Assembly (NCBI GenBank): GCA_003614735.1
Contig: KZ992602.1
Coordinates: 1 to 26,988, forward strand
Reading direction: 5' to 3'
DNA length: 26,988 bases
DNA from: Thamnocephalis sphaerospora
Lineage: Eukaryota; Zoopagomycota; Zoopagomycetes; Zoopagales; Sigmoideomycetaceae
Shown: piece by piece, positions 8,765-18,003 of the stretch
Layout: every line of letters begins with the position of its first letter
How positions within the stretch are numbered: position 1 is the first letter of the stretch
Notes under the pieces: generated by a model
Seen by the model: only the letters and a program-made list of their open reading frames with translations
Databases searched by the model: none
What the model was told of the DNA's origin: nothing
Program-made: the position numbers and the translations under genes

Positions 8765-11700
8765 ATGGCGTCCGTGCAGTTTTTACTTTATCACAACCAA
8801 ACGGGGTTCACGCGGCAGAGGGCAGTCGGACGCGAGCCATGCCGCAACCACCGCCTTTTCTCTCTGCTCTGGGCAGTGCTGCTGCTTTGTCTCTTGGCGG
8901 TTTTTTCGTCGCCGGTGGCTGCACAGACGGGCATTAACATGTGCCAGGTGCAGTTGTGTACCTCATCGCCAGGACGTTTTCCTGGATCCTGCGGTGCTGG
9001 TGCACCTGCCACCGCCACGTGCCCATGCCAGGCCGGTTTCACAGGCACCTACTGCCACCAATGTCGCAGCAGCGATATGTACAACCGCGGCAACATCACG
9101 CTCCCAGCCACCATACAGAATCCTTCTCGAGTGCTGTTTTCCAACTGCGAAGCATGCCAATGCAGCACTGAAGGCAGCATAGGAGGCGGCTGCGACGATC
9201 TTACCGGTCAATGCCGCTGCCGGCCTGGCTTCACCGGTGCTCGATGCGAGCGATGCGTTTCTGGCTCAGGTATTTTCCCCAACTGCCAGGCAAACTGTCT
9301 GTGTACACCAGGCGCCACAAGAGAACAAGCGGCTAGCATCTGCCAAGCTCAAGCTAATCTGTTGACTACGGGAGCTAAATGTCAGTGTTTATCTGCAGAC
9401 TGCGCCCAATGCGCCGCTGGCTATTTCCCCGACGACTCTGGCAAGTGTGTCGGCTGTGATTGTGACGCTGTGGGCGCCGCTGGTTGTTCAGCCATGGGCG
9501 GTGCATGCAAATGCCGAGCTGGCTTTGCTGGTGCAAAGTGCAATCAGTGCGCGGAAGGATACTCGGACTATCCCAGCTGCCAAGGTGAGTGATGGATCGC
9601 TAGGGCGGCATGTCGGCATAATTGTCTAACGCTAGCGCTGTATGATGGCGGCAAATTGCAGGTCGTGTTTTTCAGCAAAACATCGCACCGATGGCAGTAG
9701 CGGTCTGCATTGCCTCCTTTAGCATGGTTCTGGTGGCGCTGGCTCGGCGGGCACCGCTTCTTACACACCGCAACGAGCCGCTCATTCGTCTCCTTGCCTT
9801 TGTGGCATTGATCGTAGATGTGGCCTTTGTAGCGCACCTGAGCGAGCCAATGTTCACATCACCTATAGGCCTGAAGGTTGCCGGCAGCCTTGTGCTGGCG
9901 CTGACCACGGTGCTCAACCTGACGCTGGCACTACGCATCATGAACGCGGAGCGCATTGAGCACTTGTCTTTTCAGCTGTGGCTGGAGACAACCCGCACTA
10001 CAACGTCCATGGTAGCCATAGTGGCTGCGTTGGCCGGTGCATCGCAGCTGCTGTTGATCCGCAGTCGCTTGTGTGGTCGGGCGTGCTCCTCTGCGCCAAT
10101 GCACGACAGCACGGTGCAGCGACTGCGCGCGGCTGGTATGCTTGGTATGCTGGTGCGCAGCACTATCATGTGCATCATTGGCATGGTAGCTCTGTCTCAG
10201 CTAGGTCGGGACAAGAGCGACGCGCTGACATTCATCTCTATCGGACTCAACGTGGCGGTGATACTGGTCGCTCTGGTGCTGGATTTTGGAGCACGCAGCT
10301 ACCTGCTGGATGCGCTCACCAGCCGCCGCCGATCGCGTCTTGCCGATCCGACCGGATATTATCCAAGCGGTGACGAAAGCGGCATCTCGGTGGATCCCAA
10401 GTTTGCGGAAATGCGTATGGTCAGCCCGGATATGGAGCGTAGCCTACTGCCAAAGCTGCCGCAGGCTTCCCATCATGCTCGAGTCCGCCAAGGATCTGAT
10501 GCCTCGTTTGTTACCGGCACGAGCGTCAACAGCAGTTTCCAAAGCTTGGGCATATCGCCACACAATGTCGTATTGCCGGCGATACCATCCATGCCGTCTG
10601 TGTCTTTGGAAACGCACACTGAAGGCGAGCTCCTTACCGAAATGCACACGGCGCCTGTACCGGGAACGACGTCAACTGTGCAGCAACATACCCGGACAGG
10701 AAGCGGCAAGGCAAGTTCGACGACACACATGTCTTATTACGGCGAGTATGAGCTAGATGGTAGCCCGCAGGCCAGCTCGCGTGCTTCGCGTGTCTCGCGT
10801 AATTCGCGAAACTCGGCGTATCGGCGCAAGGAGCTGATGAAGCGGGCGGTGAACGATGCCCTCAACATATCACAGCATCCTGTTCCATCTCCAGTCAACC
10901 CCGACAGTCTGCCCAAGCCGCCAACCTATCCGCCTCTGCCCACTGGGTCGCATTCTGAAGCATCCTTGCAACCGGTGCCTCGGCTGTCTACCGACTCGCG
11001 TCCGTCTATTAGCTCGCGTCCGTCCACCGATTCGCGGCGGACTACCGGTAGCTCACGCAAGGGATACCGCAAAAAGATGCACACCACCCGGCTCTCGTCG
11101 GGTACGCTGGCGGTGGCTGCCGCAATTGCTGCTGCCCAGGCGACCAAGGGCTCGACGCTTTCCAAGGCTCCTACGATGACGAGAAAGGCGTCGGCCCAGC
11201 CTGCTGCTCATGATATGTACTACTTTGAGAAGCGAGATCAGGAGATGCAGCAGCAGGCTACAACGGTCCCTGCTGTTACGCCGCAAACGCAAAAGGACGC
11301 AGTGGCATTGCCGGACTTTTCGTTTGAGCTGTCGTCCCCAACTGCAACAGATCAGCCTCGGCGTGTGCCTGACGAGGAGGAGCGGCGGCAGGACTTTATG
11401 CTGCTGCAGGCTCAACTGCATGCACAGATCAATTCCCAAAGTCCGGTCTTATCCATGCCTACATCATCCGGCGTTGCATCCACATCAGGTCAGCAGCAAA
11501 AGGAGCAGCAGAAGGAGCAGCAGAAGAAGCAGCGGCAGCAACAGCTGCAAGAGCTGCAAAGACAGGAGCAGCTGCTTCAGCAGCAACAGGAGCAGTTGCG
11601 CCAGCAGCAAGCACAGCTAAACGAGAAGCAAGAGGCCTACGCACGGCTTCGGCAAGCCAGCCGTCAGCCGCACTATGGCATGGGCGACTGCAGCTTTGGC

Positions 11701-11898
11701 TCCAACACAAGCGGCCACTCGCTCATGTCGTCGGGATTCTTGGATAGCGCGCCATCAGGCGCTGTGTCCAGCCAGCCTAGCAGCGGCCAGGGCACCAATC
11801 TTGCACCGGCCAATCCCAAATCATTCATTCTTGGCGGCGACATGACCGCCTCGCCCATGTTTGCTTATCTGAAAAACTATAGCGAACATGACCTCTGA
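8765..11898 (+). CDS. Laminin-EGF-like / multi-TM membrane protein with Ser- and Gln-rich tail
   Basis: Two exons, 8765-9584 and 9662-11898, give 1,018 residues. The intron (77 nt) has GTGAGT, a GTCTAAC branch site at about 9624-9630 and a GCAG acceptor, and restores the frame exactly. Start ATG sits in ACCATGG. Residues ~31-53 are a hydrophobic signal sequence or anchor. Residues 58-273 are Cys-rich, with laminin-EGF-like modules around C60-C100, C131-C174 and C231-C272 showing the C-x-C-x-x-G-[FY]-x-G-x-x-C-x-x-C pattern, plus an N-I-T glycosylation sequon at 110. About six hydrophobic segments follow at ~284-301, 314-333, 344-364, 388-406, 431-453 and 462-483. The tail (~485-1018) is low-complexity: Ser/Arg repeats (~650-730) and a Gln-rich coiled-coil-like stretch (~882-942). 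The order suggests a surface receptor or adhesion/sensor protein. I know no family with this order; function is inference. Confidence 0.8.
9585..9661 (+). other. Intron of the EGF-like/multi-TM gene (77 nt)
   Basis: Donor AAG|GTGAGT at 9584/9585, branch-like CTAAC at 9626-9630, acceptor TTGCAG ending at 9661; phase 1. It joins the last EGF module directly to the first membrane segment (..S-C-Q-G|R-V-F-Q-Q-N..). A second AG at 9675 would break the frame. Without splicing the upstream frame stops 8 nt into the intron. Confidence 0.85.
11485..11660 (+). repeat. CAG/CAA/GAG-rich low-complexity tract encoding a Q/E/K-rich helix
   Basis: Imperfect repeats of CAGCAG, GAGCAGCAGAAG and similar encode a stretch of mostly Gln with Glu, Lys, Arg and spaced Leu (L-Q-E-L-Q-R-Q-E-Q-L-L). 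The spacing of leucines among glutamines suits a coiled coil rather than pure polyQ. Mixed CAG and CAA codons and interrupting GAG/AAG codons argue against a freshly expanded microsatellite. Confidence 0.8.
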
Positions 11899-12207
11899 GC
11901 GGCACTGCTTGCCGCCGCAGAATGATTGTACCTTGCCGCCTGCTTGTCCATGCCCTTCTCTTTCGTCAACGCCGCTCCAATCGCTCACGTCGGTGTACAT
12001 GCCATCTGTCTGTTCACTTGTCGCCTTCTTGTTGCCTTGCATTTTCCGCTACACGCTTCGTTGATTGTCTGCGCCGTGTTTTATTGCGGCTAACGATCCA
12101 TTCGCACAAGAGCACTGCCGTCCAAGCGTGTTTGTATCCCACTGCTTGAGTTTGTCGATAAAGTTATAATTGCCTGCCTTTATCCTCGCTTGCCTCCGAT
12201 ATCCGGC
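11899..12207. other. Convergent 3' ends of the EGF-type gene and NIF3
   Basis: A gene-free 309 bp stretch between two stop codons facing each other. An AT-rich segment GATAAAGTTATAATTG at about 12157-12172 is the best candidate for poly(A) signalling on the + strand; no exact AATAAA is present there. The frames at 11821-12042 (-) and 11922-12149 (+) look like chance. Confidence 0.4.
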
Positions 12208-13315
12208 TTAGACAATTGTAATAGGATCACGGTCAACCTGGCTGCACACCACAGTCGCCTCGGCCAGACCATCCTGCCGCAGCAGGCTCTCCAGCCGACC
12301 CGAAAGCACAGCGCTCAGATAGCCACGCTCCGTGTTGCTATGTTCGCACAGCACCACGCTGGTCTGGCCTTCCACGGCAGCCAGCGTTTCGTGATGGGAC
12401 ATTTCGCCCGTGAGATACACATCAGCGGTGACCGGCGCCAGTACTGAAATGCCCGAGCCGGCGCAGATGGCAATGGTGCGCACAAGCTCAGACTTGTGGC
12501 GGTCGGCCATGGCAAGACGCACTAGCAAACAACATGCGGCAGTACTGTGCGTTAGCAGCCATGCACGCAGCAACAAGCGCACGGACCAAGGTAACGTACG
12601 ATGCGGCAAACGCAAATGAGCCTTGATGCGCTCCACCACGGTGGTAAGCGGCGTAGGCTGGTCCAGGGTAAAGAGACGGCCAGAGCCAGCTCCTTCATGG
12701 CCTACCGCATCAACATGCCCGATCAGCCTAGTAGACACGTCTGTAAACGCAATGCTTGCGACTCACCTTCAGGCGTCTGCTCGCGCGGATTAATCACCTC
12801 TGCATGTCCCGCGCCAAGACCGCTGGCCAGCCAGTCGTTCACTTTGTACATTTGCCGGTTTAGCCATGCTAGTCCTATGCGTCACGTTGACTCGAATACT
12901 CACCGCCATTCAGACAATTGTCCAGCGAAGTGTGTGGCGAAAAGACAGAGACGCCGGCTGCTGCACAGCGTAGCGCGATCGCTTGCTTTGGGTCGGCCAG
13001 CGTGAGCCGTTTGAACGAGCGAAAGAGCGGCGGGTGGTAGGAGACAATAACGCCGACAGCGGGATCAGCCAGCGCCTCAGCCAGCACCGGCGTTGTCAGA
13101 TCGTTGGTCAGAAAGACGCGCGTTGCAGCAGCGCGCGGTGTCGGTGCCTCTGTAGCAGCGGAAAGCGTCGATGCATAAGGTGGGGTCGTGGCTGTGGCAG
13201 GCTATTGCGAGCAGCACGTACCGACGAGCAGACCAACGTTGTCCCAGGCGGTCTCTGCGAGCGAGAGCGGCGCAATGCGCTCCAATGCGCGTACTACCTT
13301 GTCGAGAAGCGTCAT
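12208..13315 (-). CDS. NIF3: NIF3 family protein (dinuclear metal, GTP cyclohydrolase 1 type 2-like fold)
   Basis: Five exons on the minus strand, 13315-13222, 13149-12904, 12841-12767, 12740-12600 and 12521-12208, give 289 residues, close to yeast Nif3 (about 288). Landmarks in order: A-W-D-N-V-G-L-L-V; F-L-T-N-D-L; S-Y-H-P-P (H70); S-P-H-T-S-L-D (D108); V-N-D-W-L-A-x-G-L-G; G-A-G-S-G-R-L; A-I-C-A-G-S-G; D-V-Y-L-T-G-E-M-S-H-H; C-E-H-S-N-T-E-R-G (H246, E250); D-R-D-P at the end. The His, Asp and Glu residues match the family's metal-binding set. The family is conserved in all domains of life; its exact activity is unsettled. The human-type insert in the middle is absent, as in yeast. An in-frame ATG at 13333 would add six residues; 13315 matches the usual family start. 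The third intron would be only 26 nt. Confidence 0.92.
12741..12766 (-). other. Candidate 26-nt intron in NIF3
   Basis: Reading the minus strand, the exon ending C-C-T-G-A-A-G is followed by GTGAGT and, 20 nt later, TTACAG. Removing 26 nt joins ..T-P-E to D-V-S-T-R-L-I-G-H in the frame needed for the following exon. Reading through gives a stop (TGA) within 45 nt, and the other nearby acceptor (CTACTAG at 12728) gives the wrong phase. The other NIF3 introns are 78, 62 and 72 nt. No branch-site motif fits inside. A sequencing or assembly error is the alternative. Confidence 0.55.
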
Positions 13316-13526
13316 GGCGGATGTATGCGTCATACAGAGGGGCAACTACAGTGGCGACGTAGCATTGCTCCGCCTGTTCCAGCATACACTTTAACTTGTC
13401 CTGGTACTTGCTTTTGCCTACACTGGCAGCCCCATCTACGCGCGCATACACGCTACGCACAACGCACTCGTCGCTGCGACGCGCGCTATCCAACTACACG
13501 GCCAGGTGCCTGCGCGCTCATCGAAC
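13316..13526. promoter_or_regulatory. Bidirectional promoter region between NIF3 and the TUG/UBX gene
   Basis: The two start codons (13315 on -, 13527 on +) are about 210 bp apart and point away from each other, so both promoters must fit here or overlap the genes. If the NIF3 start is 13333, the gap is 193 bp. I see no clear TATA box. Frames through this interval on both strands are upstream extensions without family similarity. Confidence 0.6.
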
Positions 13527-15737
13527 ATGGCGTCCAACGTTGTCGTCTCCTTTGACCATGGCAGTCGGCGGCAAACGGTCAAAACCACGCCCATGATGCC
13601 GCTCAAGACGATCGTGGCAGCTGTCGTTGAGAAGCAGAGGCTGGGCAGTCCGGACAGCTTTGGACTCAAGTGCGTTCCACGTCGGCTAGCGTGTGGCCAG
13701 TGTGGCCAGTGTGTAGACAGCGTCTAACAACAGCTGCATAGATATGGCAAGAACACGCTGGACATGTCACTGACCATGCGCTTCGCCAATCTTCCTCCTG
13801 GCGCTAAACTGGACCTGATAAAGACCAAAAAGACGGCGGGTAGGTGTCGCCAAGGTATAACAAACGCCTGGACTAGTGCTGATGTACAGGCCATCGCCAA
13901 CGACGGAGTTAGACAACGGACCGGTGACTATTGCGATCCAGTTGGAGGACGGCGGCCGACTGATCCGCAAAGTGCCGTCCAGCACGAGCTTCTGGACCTT
14001 GATAACTCAGCTGGAAGCCGAGTCAAAGGGGTAGGCCGTTTTGCTGCCGATGTTCCGTGCAGGCACCACCGTCACATGCTGATGGGCGCATGTACGTAGG
14101 GCACTGAACCTTACACGGCGCCAAGTGGAGGCACCACCTCCAACGACTGGCATCAGCAAGTGGAAAAAGATGGGCAAAAAGGAGGATGGGCCTACGCCTG
14201 GTCTTTATCTGCAGCCTGTATGCGTGCTGCTGAATCGCGAGGTTAGCAGCCGCCCTGTGCTTGGTATAAGCTGGAAGCTGACGCTTAGCATGATAATGTG
14301 CATGTGGTAGTTTGCTACTATTGCTGCACTGCGCAGCACGACATTGGCCTCGGTTGGTCTCACGTCAGGCAATGCTGTCGTGCGTGTTAGCTTTAGAGTG
14401 AGCGAGCATACTCTGGCAGACACACTGCCAGAACTCGATCAAGAAGCTGCTGCTCCTTTGGCCGATGCATCATCTGCTTTGCCACCTGTTCCACCGCCAG
14501 CTCCTGCCACTGTGACACCTGCGCCCCCTGCAACCCCTGCTGTGGCAGCGGTGGCACCAACCGTGTCGTCGGCTCATGACGCTAGCCTATCCAGCACCAG
14601 TGCTGCTTCATCTCAGGTGGAAAGTGACGTTGCCAAGACGCAAGAGGCGTCCCCAACCAGCACTGTGGTGACGGATAAGGGCAAGGCAAACGCAGAGGAA
14701 CCAGAGGATGTGGTGATGGAGGATACGGAGGCAGCGGCAGCGGCAGCAGCGGCAGAGAACGCACATGTATCAGAAGAGTCTGAGCAGCCTGCTGCATTCC
14801 ATCGCGCACTGCGAGTCTTTAACGCGCCACCGCCAAATATGCCTATGGTGAACCAGAAAAGTAGGTCACCATCGGTTTAACGCGCGATCCTTGATACTCA
14901 CGAGCTAACGTATGGCCACATTTTGTCGCTACGACACTGCAGTTGATCTGCCTGACGCTTTCTTTGAGCTCTCGCCAACGGAACTCAAGACCATGCTGGC
15001 GGTGCAGCATGCAAAGCGCATTGCCGAGGAGAATGCCGGCTTTCGCACACGGGCCATGCGCGCCGCTGAAGAAGCCAAACGCGCGCAAAAGTATCCCAAG
15101 ACCATGCTGCGCATTCGGTTTCCGGATCGCGTTCAGCTGCAGTTGCAATTTCTCTCGCACGAAACCATTGGCGAAGTGCACGATGCGTTGCGCGCACACC
15201 TACGCCACGCTGCACGCCCGTTCCGTCTTTATGTCACGCCACCCCATCGCGACCTGATCGACATGAACGCGCGCTTGATCGATGCCGGCCTCACTCCGGC
15301 CAGCGTGGTACATTTTGCATGGACTAGCACTGGTAAGTTTGTACACATGGGGGATCCGTATAGCACCATGCCCACAACTTGGCTCTCCTTATGCGTAGAC
15401 GATGACCAGCACGATGGCTACCTGTTGGATGAAACGCTGGCCATGGCTGAGAACCTTCCGCTGGTCGAGACCGAGGTGCCGACCGACTTGAAGGAGCGAC
15501 TGTCCGCCGCGGCAGCGTCCTCATCGGTGCCGGCGGCCGACGAGGACAAGGCGCATCGGCAGCATCTTGCCGCATCAGCCAGCGACGCCTCTGCTGGTTC
15601 AGCCGGCGATCAGGGCAGCACAGCAAAGAAGCTGCCAAAGTGGCTGCAATTGGGTAAGCCTGCCGCGCAAGAGGATGCGACTTTTATGACTAGCGCTAAC
15701 ATGCCATCAATGTACTGCTGCGGCAGGCAAGAAATAG
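13527..15737 (+). CDS. TUG/ASPSCR1-Ubx4-like UBX-domain protein (Cdc48/p97 cofactor)
   Basis: Eight exons, 13527-13669, 13742-13843, 13890-14030, 14100-14241, 14311-14860, 14943-15332, 15399-15653 and 15727-15737, give 577 residues. Residues ~1-80 are the TUG N-terminal ubiquitin-like domain (V-V-V-S-F-D-H-G-S-R-R-Q-T-V-K ... L-D-M-S-L-T-M-R-F-A-N-L-P-P-G-A-K-L). A second ubiquitin-like domain follows at ~90-190 (V-T-I-A-I-Q-L-E-D-G-G-R-L ... L-R-S-T-T-L-A-S-V-G-L). An Ala/Pro-rich acidic linker runs to ~355. Then L-P-D-A-F-F-E-L-S, a helical segment, and the UBX domain at ~413-489 with the V-T-P-P-H loop in place of the usual FPR loop, as in TUG. It ends K-L-P-K-W-L-Q-L-G-K-K, the family's C-terminal motif. 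Expected to bind Cdc48/p97. The second intron is ambiguous: 13840-13876 also keeps the frame. Confidence 0.9.
15333..15398 (+). other. In-frame 66-nt intron in the TUG/UBX gene
   Basis: Donor ACTG|GTAAGT and acceptor GCGTAG flank 66 nt that contain no stop codon in frame, so the sequence reads through as coding. I call it an intron because the donor is perfect, the interval lies right at the end of the UBX domain, and skipping it joins W-T-S-T to D-D-D-Q-H-D-G-Y-L-L, which resembles the family's post-UBX Y-L segment. Retention would insert 22 residues harmlessly. Confidence 0.65.
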
Positions 15738-16344
15738 TCGCTAATAAACGGAGCTCGGCTGTATCTTTTCCGCCACGATGGCCATTTCCCGGTGTGCTCG
15801 CTGTACGACCGGTATATCGATCGCCCATGGACTACCGCGGTAAGACACTCGTGGCAGACTGCAAATCGGCTCGTGTGCCTTCTCCATCCGACTCGTCAGG
15901 CCTTGACATGTGAAAGCGCCCAGCCACCGTGCGCAGACTCCTAGCTCATAGCTGCATCAGCACGCGCACCCTTGATATGGTGCGGGCACAGCGATGATGG
16001 TCGTATGGGCCCACAGGCGACCGTAGCTGACCGCAACAAACAGGCATATTTGCATGTCTTTCTCTTCCACGCCACATTGCCACCCCGCACCCACTGCAAA
16101 ACCTTTCACGCTGACTCTTTCACGACGCTTCAACCACAAAACCCACGCGCGCGCGCGTTCACGCCGTTCACCGAACAGGCGACAGCCAGCAGAAACCCGC
16201 ATGGCTGCGCATGTTCCAACGCGGGGCGAATGCTTGGCGTCACAGTCGTCACTGGCGACTGCCAAACGCCGCATACACTCCACTGACTCTCATCCCAGCA
16301 GCCACCGCCGCTACCAGCGCCGCTACGGCGGCTGCGGCTTTGGC
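15738..16344. other. Spacer between TUG/UBX gene and the acidic-tail membrane protein gene
   Basis: AATAAA at 15743-15748, 6 nt after the TUG stop, is a possible poly(A) signal, though very close. Frames continuing the TUG reading frame to 15913 come from not removing its last intron. From about 16050 to 16200 the + strand is C- and CT-rich with a (CG)n run at about 16144-16153, consistent with a promoter/leader for the next gene. That gene's frame is open from 16054, so the true start could lie at 16201 or earlier. Confidence 0.5.
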
Positions 16345-17538
16345 ATGCTGCGACCGCGGCCACTGACGGCCAGCCTACTCCTGGTGGCGCTCCTTCTCCT
16401 GACCGTCGTGGTGACCTGTGCCACTGCCGCCGGCAGCGACCCCCCTCGCGCTGGCAATACTTTGCGCACTCAGGCGCCCTTGCTGTCCGAAAAGGACGAG
16501 CCAGAGGCGCAGGCACAGCCGGTGCTCAGCTTTCTGCTGGGCACGCTGCTTCGCTGGCTGGGCAAAGTACTCTACTATCTACTGCGGCCGTTCTACCTGG
16601 CCGTCTACTGGGTAGTGCACTTGACCATTCTCATGCCCTTCTCCATCGGCTATCGCGTGTTTGCCGCGGTTGCGCCTATTCTTGGCTTCCTTATTGTGGC
16701 CACGGGCGTGGGCGCGTGTATCGGCGGTGGCGCTGCCTGGGCCGTACGAACGGCGGCCGAGCTAGGCTGGGGTGAACTGCCCGAGACGAAATATCAGGCG
16801 TTGCTGGAGGAGAACGCTGGTCAGTCGATGCTCAACGGCGAAGCCGCGCAGAAAATGGGCGGGCTGGCGGTGGCGCACCGGCGTCCGCAGGGACGGCATG
16901 GCCGCAAGAACACGGGCGCCTCAGACTTGACGCAGCTCACCGACTGGCAGAGTGAGGCGGGCGAGTCGGCCTGGTTGCACAGCGAGACAGAGAGCATCGC
17001 CAAACGCTCGGGCAAGCGACCTGCTTACCAGCCGACCAAGCATCTCACGAGCAAAGCCGACCATTCTCATAGCATCTACGATGATGACGGTGAGGATGAT
17101 GACGGTGCTTCGTACGGACCCTACGATCACGACGACGTCTACACAAAGGACTGGGACTATGAGGATGACCAGGAGATGCTGCTCAGCGAGGAGGATCTGA
17201 TTGCAGACCAGCGCAGCAGTCGGGCCCACACGTCCTCTAGCCAGGTGTACCAGACGCGTATTCAGGAGCGGCGTCCATACCGTGCGCGTGCCTCCACGGA
17301 CACGTCGCTTGCCTCTGCACTTGCGGCGGATGAGGTCCCGTCGACCAGACGCCCTGTGACGCCAGTCGTTGGCTCCAACCTGTCCGCTGCCATGGCGGCG
17401 CATGCTCACGCTGCGCGTACCGCCGAGGCCTATGCGTACACTGACGAAGATAGCTATGACGATGGTGACATGTCCAGCCTCTACGACAGCACGCAGGACG
17501 AGTCTCTTGACGCTAGCGATCCGCGCAAGAATATCTAA
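16345..17538 (+). CDS. Hypothetical membrane protein with acidic, low-complexity C-terminus
   Basis: Single exon; not recognised. From ATG 16345 it has 397 residues. Residues 1-30 read as a signal peptide or anchor (M-L-R-P-R-P-L-T, then a Leu/Val run ending A-T-A-A-G). Residues ~60-100 are aromatic and amphipathic (W-L-G-K-V-L-Y-Y-L-L-R-P-F-Y-L-A-V-Y-W-V), and ~103-135 are a Gly/Ala/Val-rich membrane segment (G-F-L-I-V-A-T-G-V-G-A-C-I-G-G-G-A-A-W). The rest is polar, with an Asp/Glu-rich stretch at ~245-295 and Ala/Ser-rich ends. The Phe/Tyr/Trp-rich double-helix-then-TM pattern recalls uncharacterised fungal membrane proteins, but I cannot name a family. In-frame ATGs at 16201 and 16054 would give 445 or 494 residues; 16345 is preferred because it places the hydrophobic signal at the N-terminus. 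Confidence 0.7.
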   Translation: MLRPRPLTASLLLVALLLLTVVVTCATAAGSDPPRAGNTLRTQAPLLSEKDEPEAQAQPVLSFLLGTLLRWLGKVLYYLLRPFYLAVYWVVHLTILMPFSIGYRVFAAVAPILGFLIVATGVGACIGGGAAWAVRTAAELGWGELPETKYQALLEENAGQSMLNGEAAQKMGGLAVAHRRPQGRHGRKNTGASDLTQLTDWQSEAGESAWLHSETESIAKRSGKRPAYQPTKHLTSKADHSHSIYDDDGEDDDGASYGPYDHDDVYTKDWDYEDDQEMLLSEEDLIADQRSSRAHTSSSQVYQTRIQERRPYRARASTDTSLASALAADEVPSTRRPVTPVVGSNLSAAMAAHAHAARTAEAYAYTDEDSYDDGDMSSLYDSTQDESLDASDPRKNI

Positions 17539-18003
17539 ACATCGTCGGTGGCTGCGGTGGCCAAACGCACTGCCTCTGCTTTGCTATCGTGACCGCAGCT
17601 CTTCTTTTTCGTCGCAGTTCAGTGCTATCTGCCGCCTATCTTTACGAGTCTTTTGTCCCCACTACCGCCATTACCATCCAACAATATGCCTTTTACACTA
17701 CGCCCGATGGCCATCCGCTCGCTACCCGATGCGCTACTCCGCACGTATGCGCACCATTTGTCTTATGCCAATGACGTATATCATCAGCCTTTAAGTGCTA
17801 CGCTACCTCATCACATTCCATTGTTTGCCCATCGTACATGTGAGCTATTGCTTGAACATACATATAATACCACAATGGTTGAGCGCCAGAATGCGCGTAG
17901 ATCTGCACGCGACTAGAAACCAGCGAGAAAACCACAAAAAGTATGCAAGAAGTGTGTATGTGTATGGACGAAAGGAATAAAAAGAGGCGCTTGGCAAGTA
18001 TCA
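17539..18003. other. Convergent 3' region between the acidic-tail gene and MFS copy 1
   Basis: 465 bp between two facing stop codons. AATAAA at 17976-17981 on the + strand is a candidate poly(A) signal, but it lies ~440 nt beyond the + strand stop and only 22 nt before the end of the opposite gene, so the transcripts may overlap. No gene seen; the frame at 17653-17916 has no recognisable features. Confidence 0.4.

Noticed and set aside
11053-11439. 128-codon minus-strand frame
   Set aside because: Antisense shadow of the tail coding sequence of the EGF-type gene; low-complexity codons produce open frames on both strands.
12208-12738. NIF3 C-terminal part as one uninterrupted exon
   Set aside because: The frame runs through a 78-nt intron at 12522-12599 (GTACGT, GCTAAC, GCTAG) and would insert residues into the conserved L-P-H-L-R-L-A region.
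15654-15913. C-terminal extension of the TUG/UBX frame to 15913
   Set aside because: It reads through a good intron (GTAAGC, GCTAAC branch, GGCAG); splicing yields the conserved family C-terminus.
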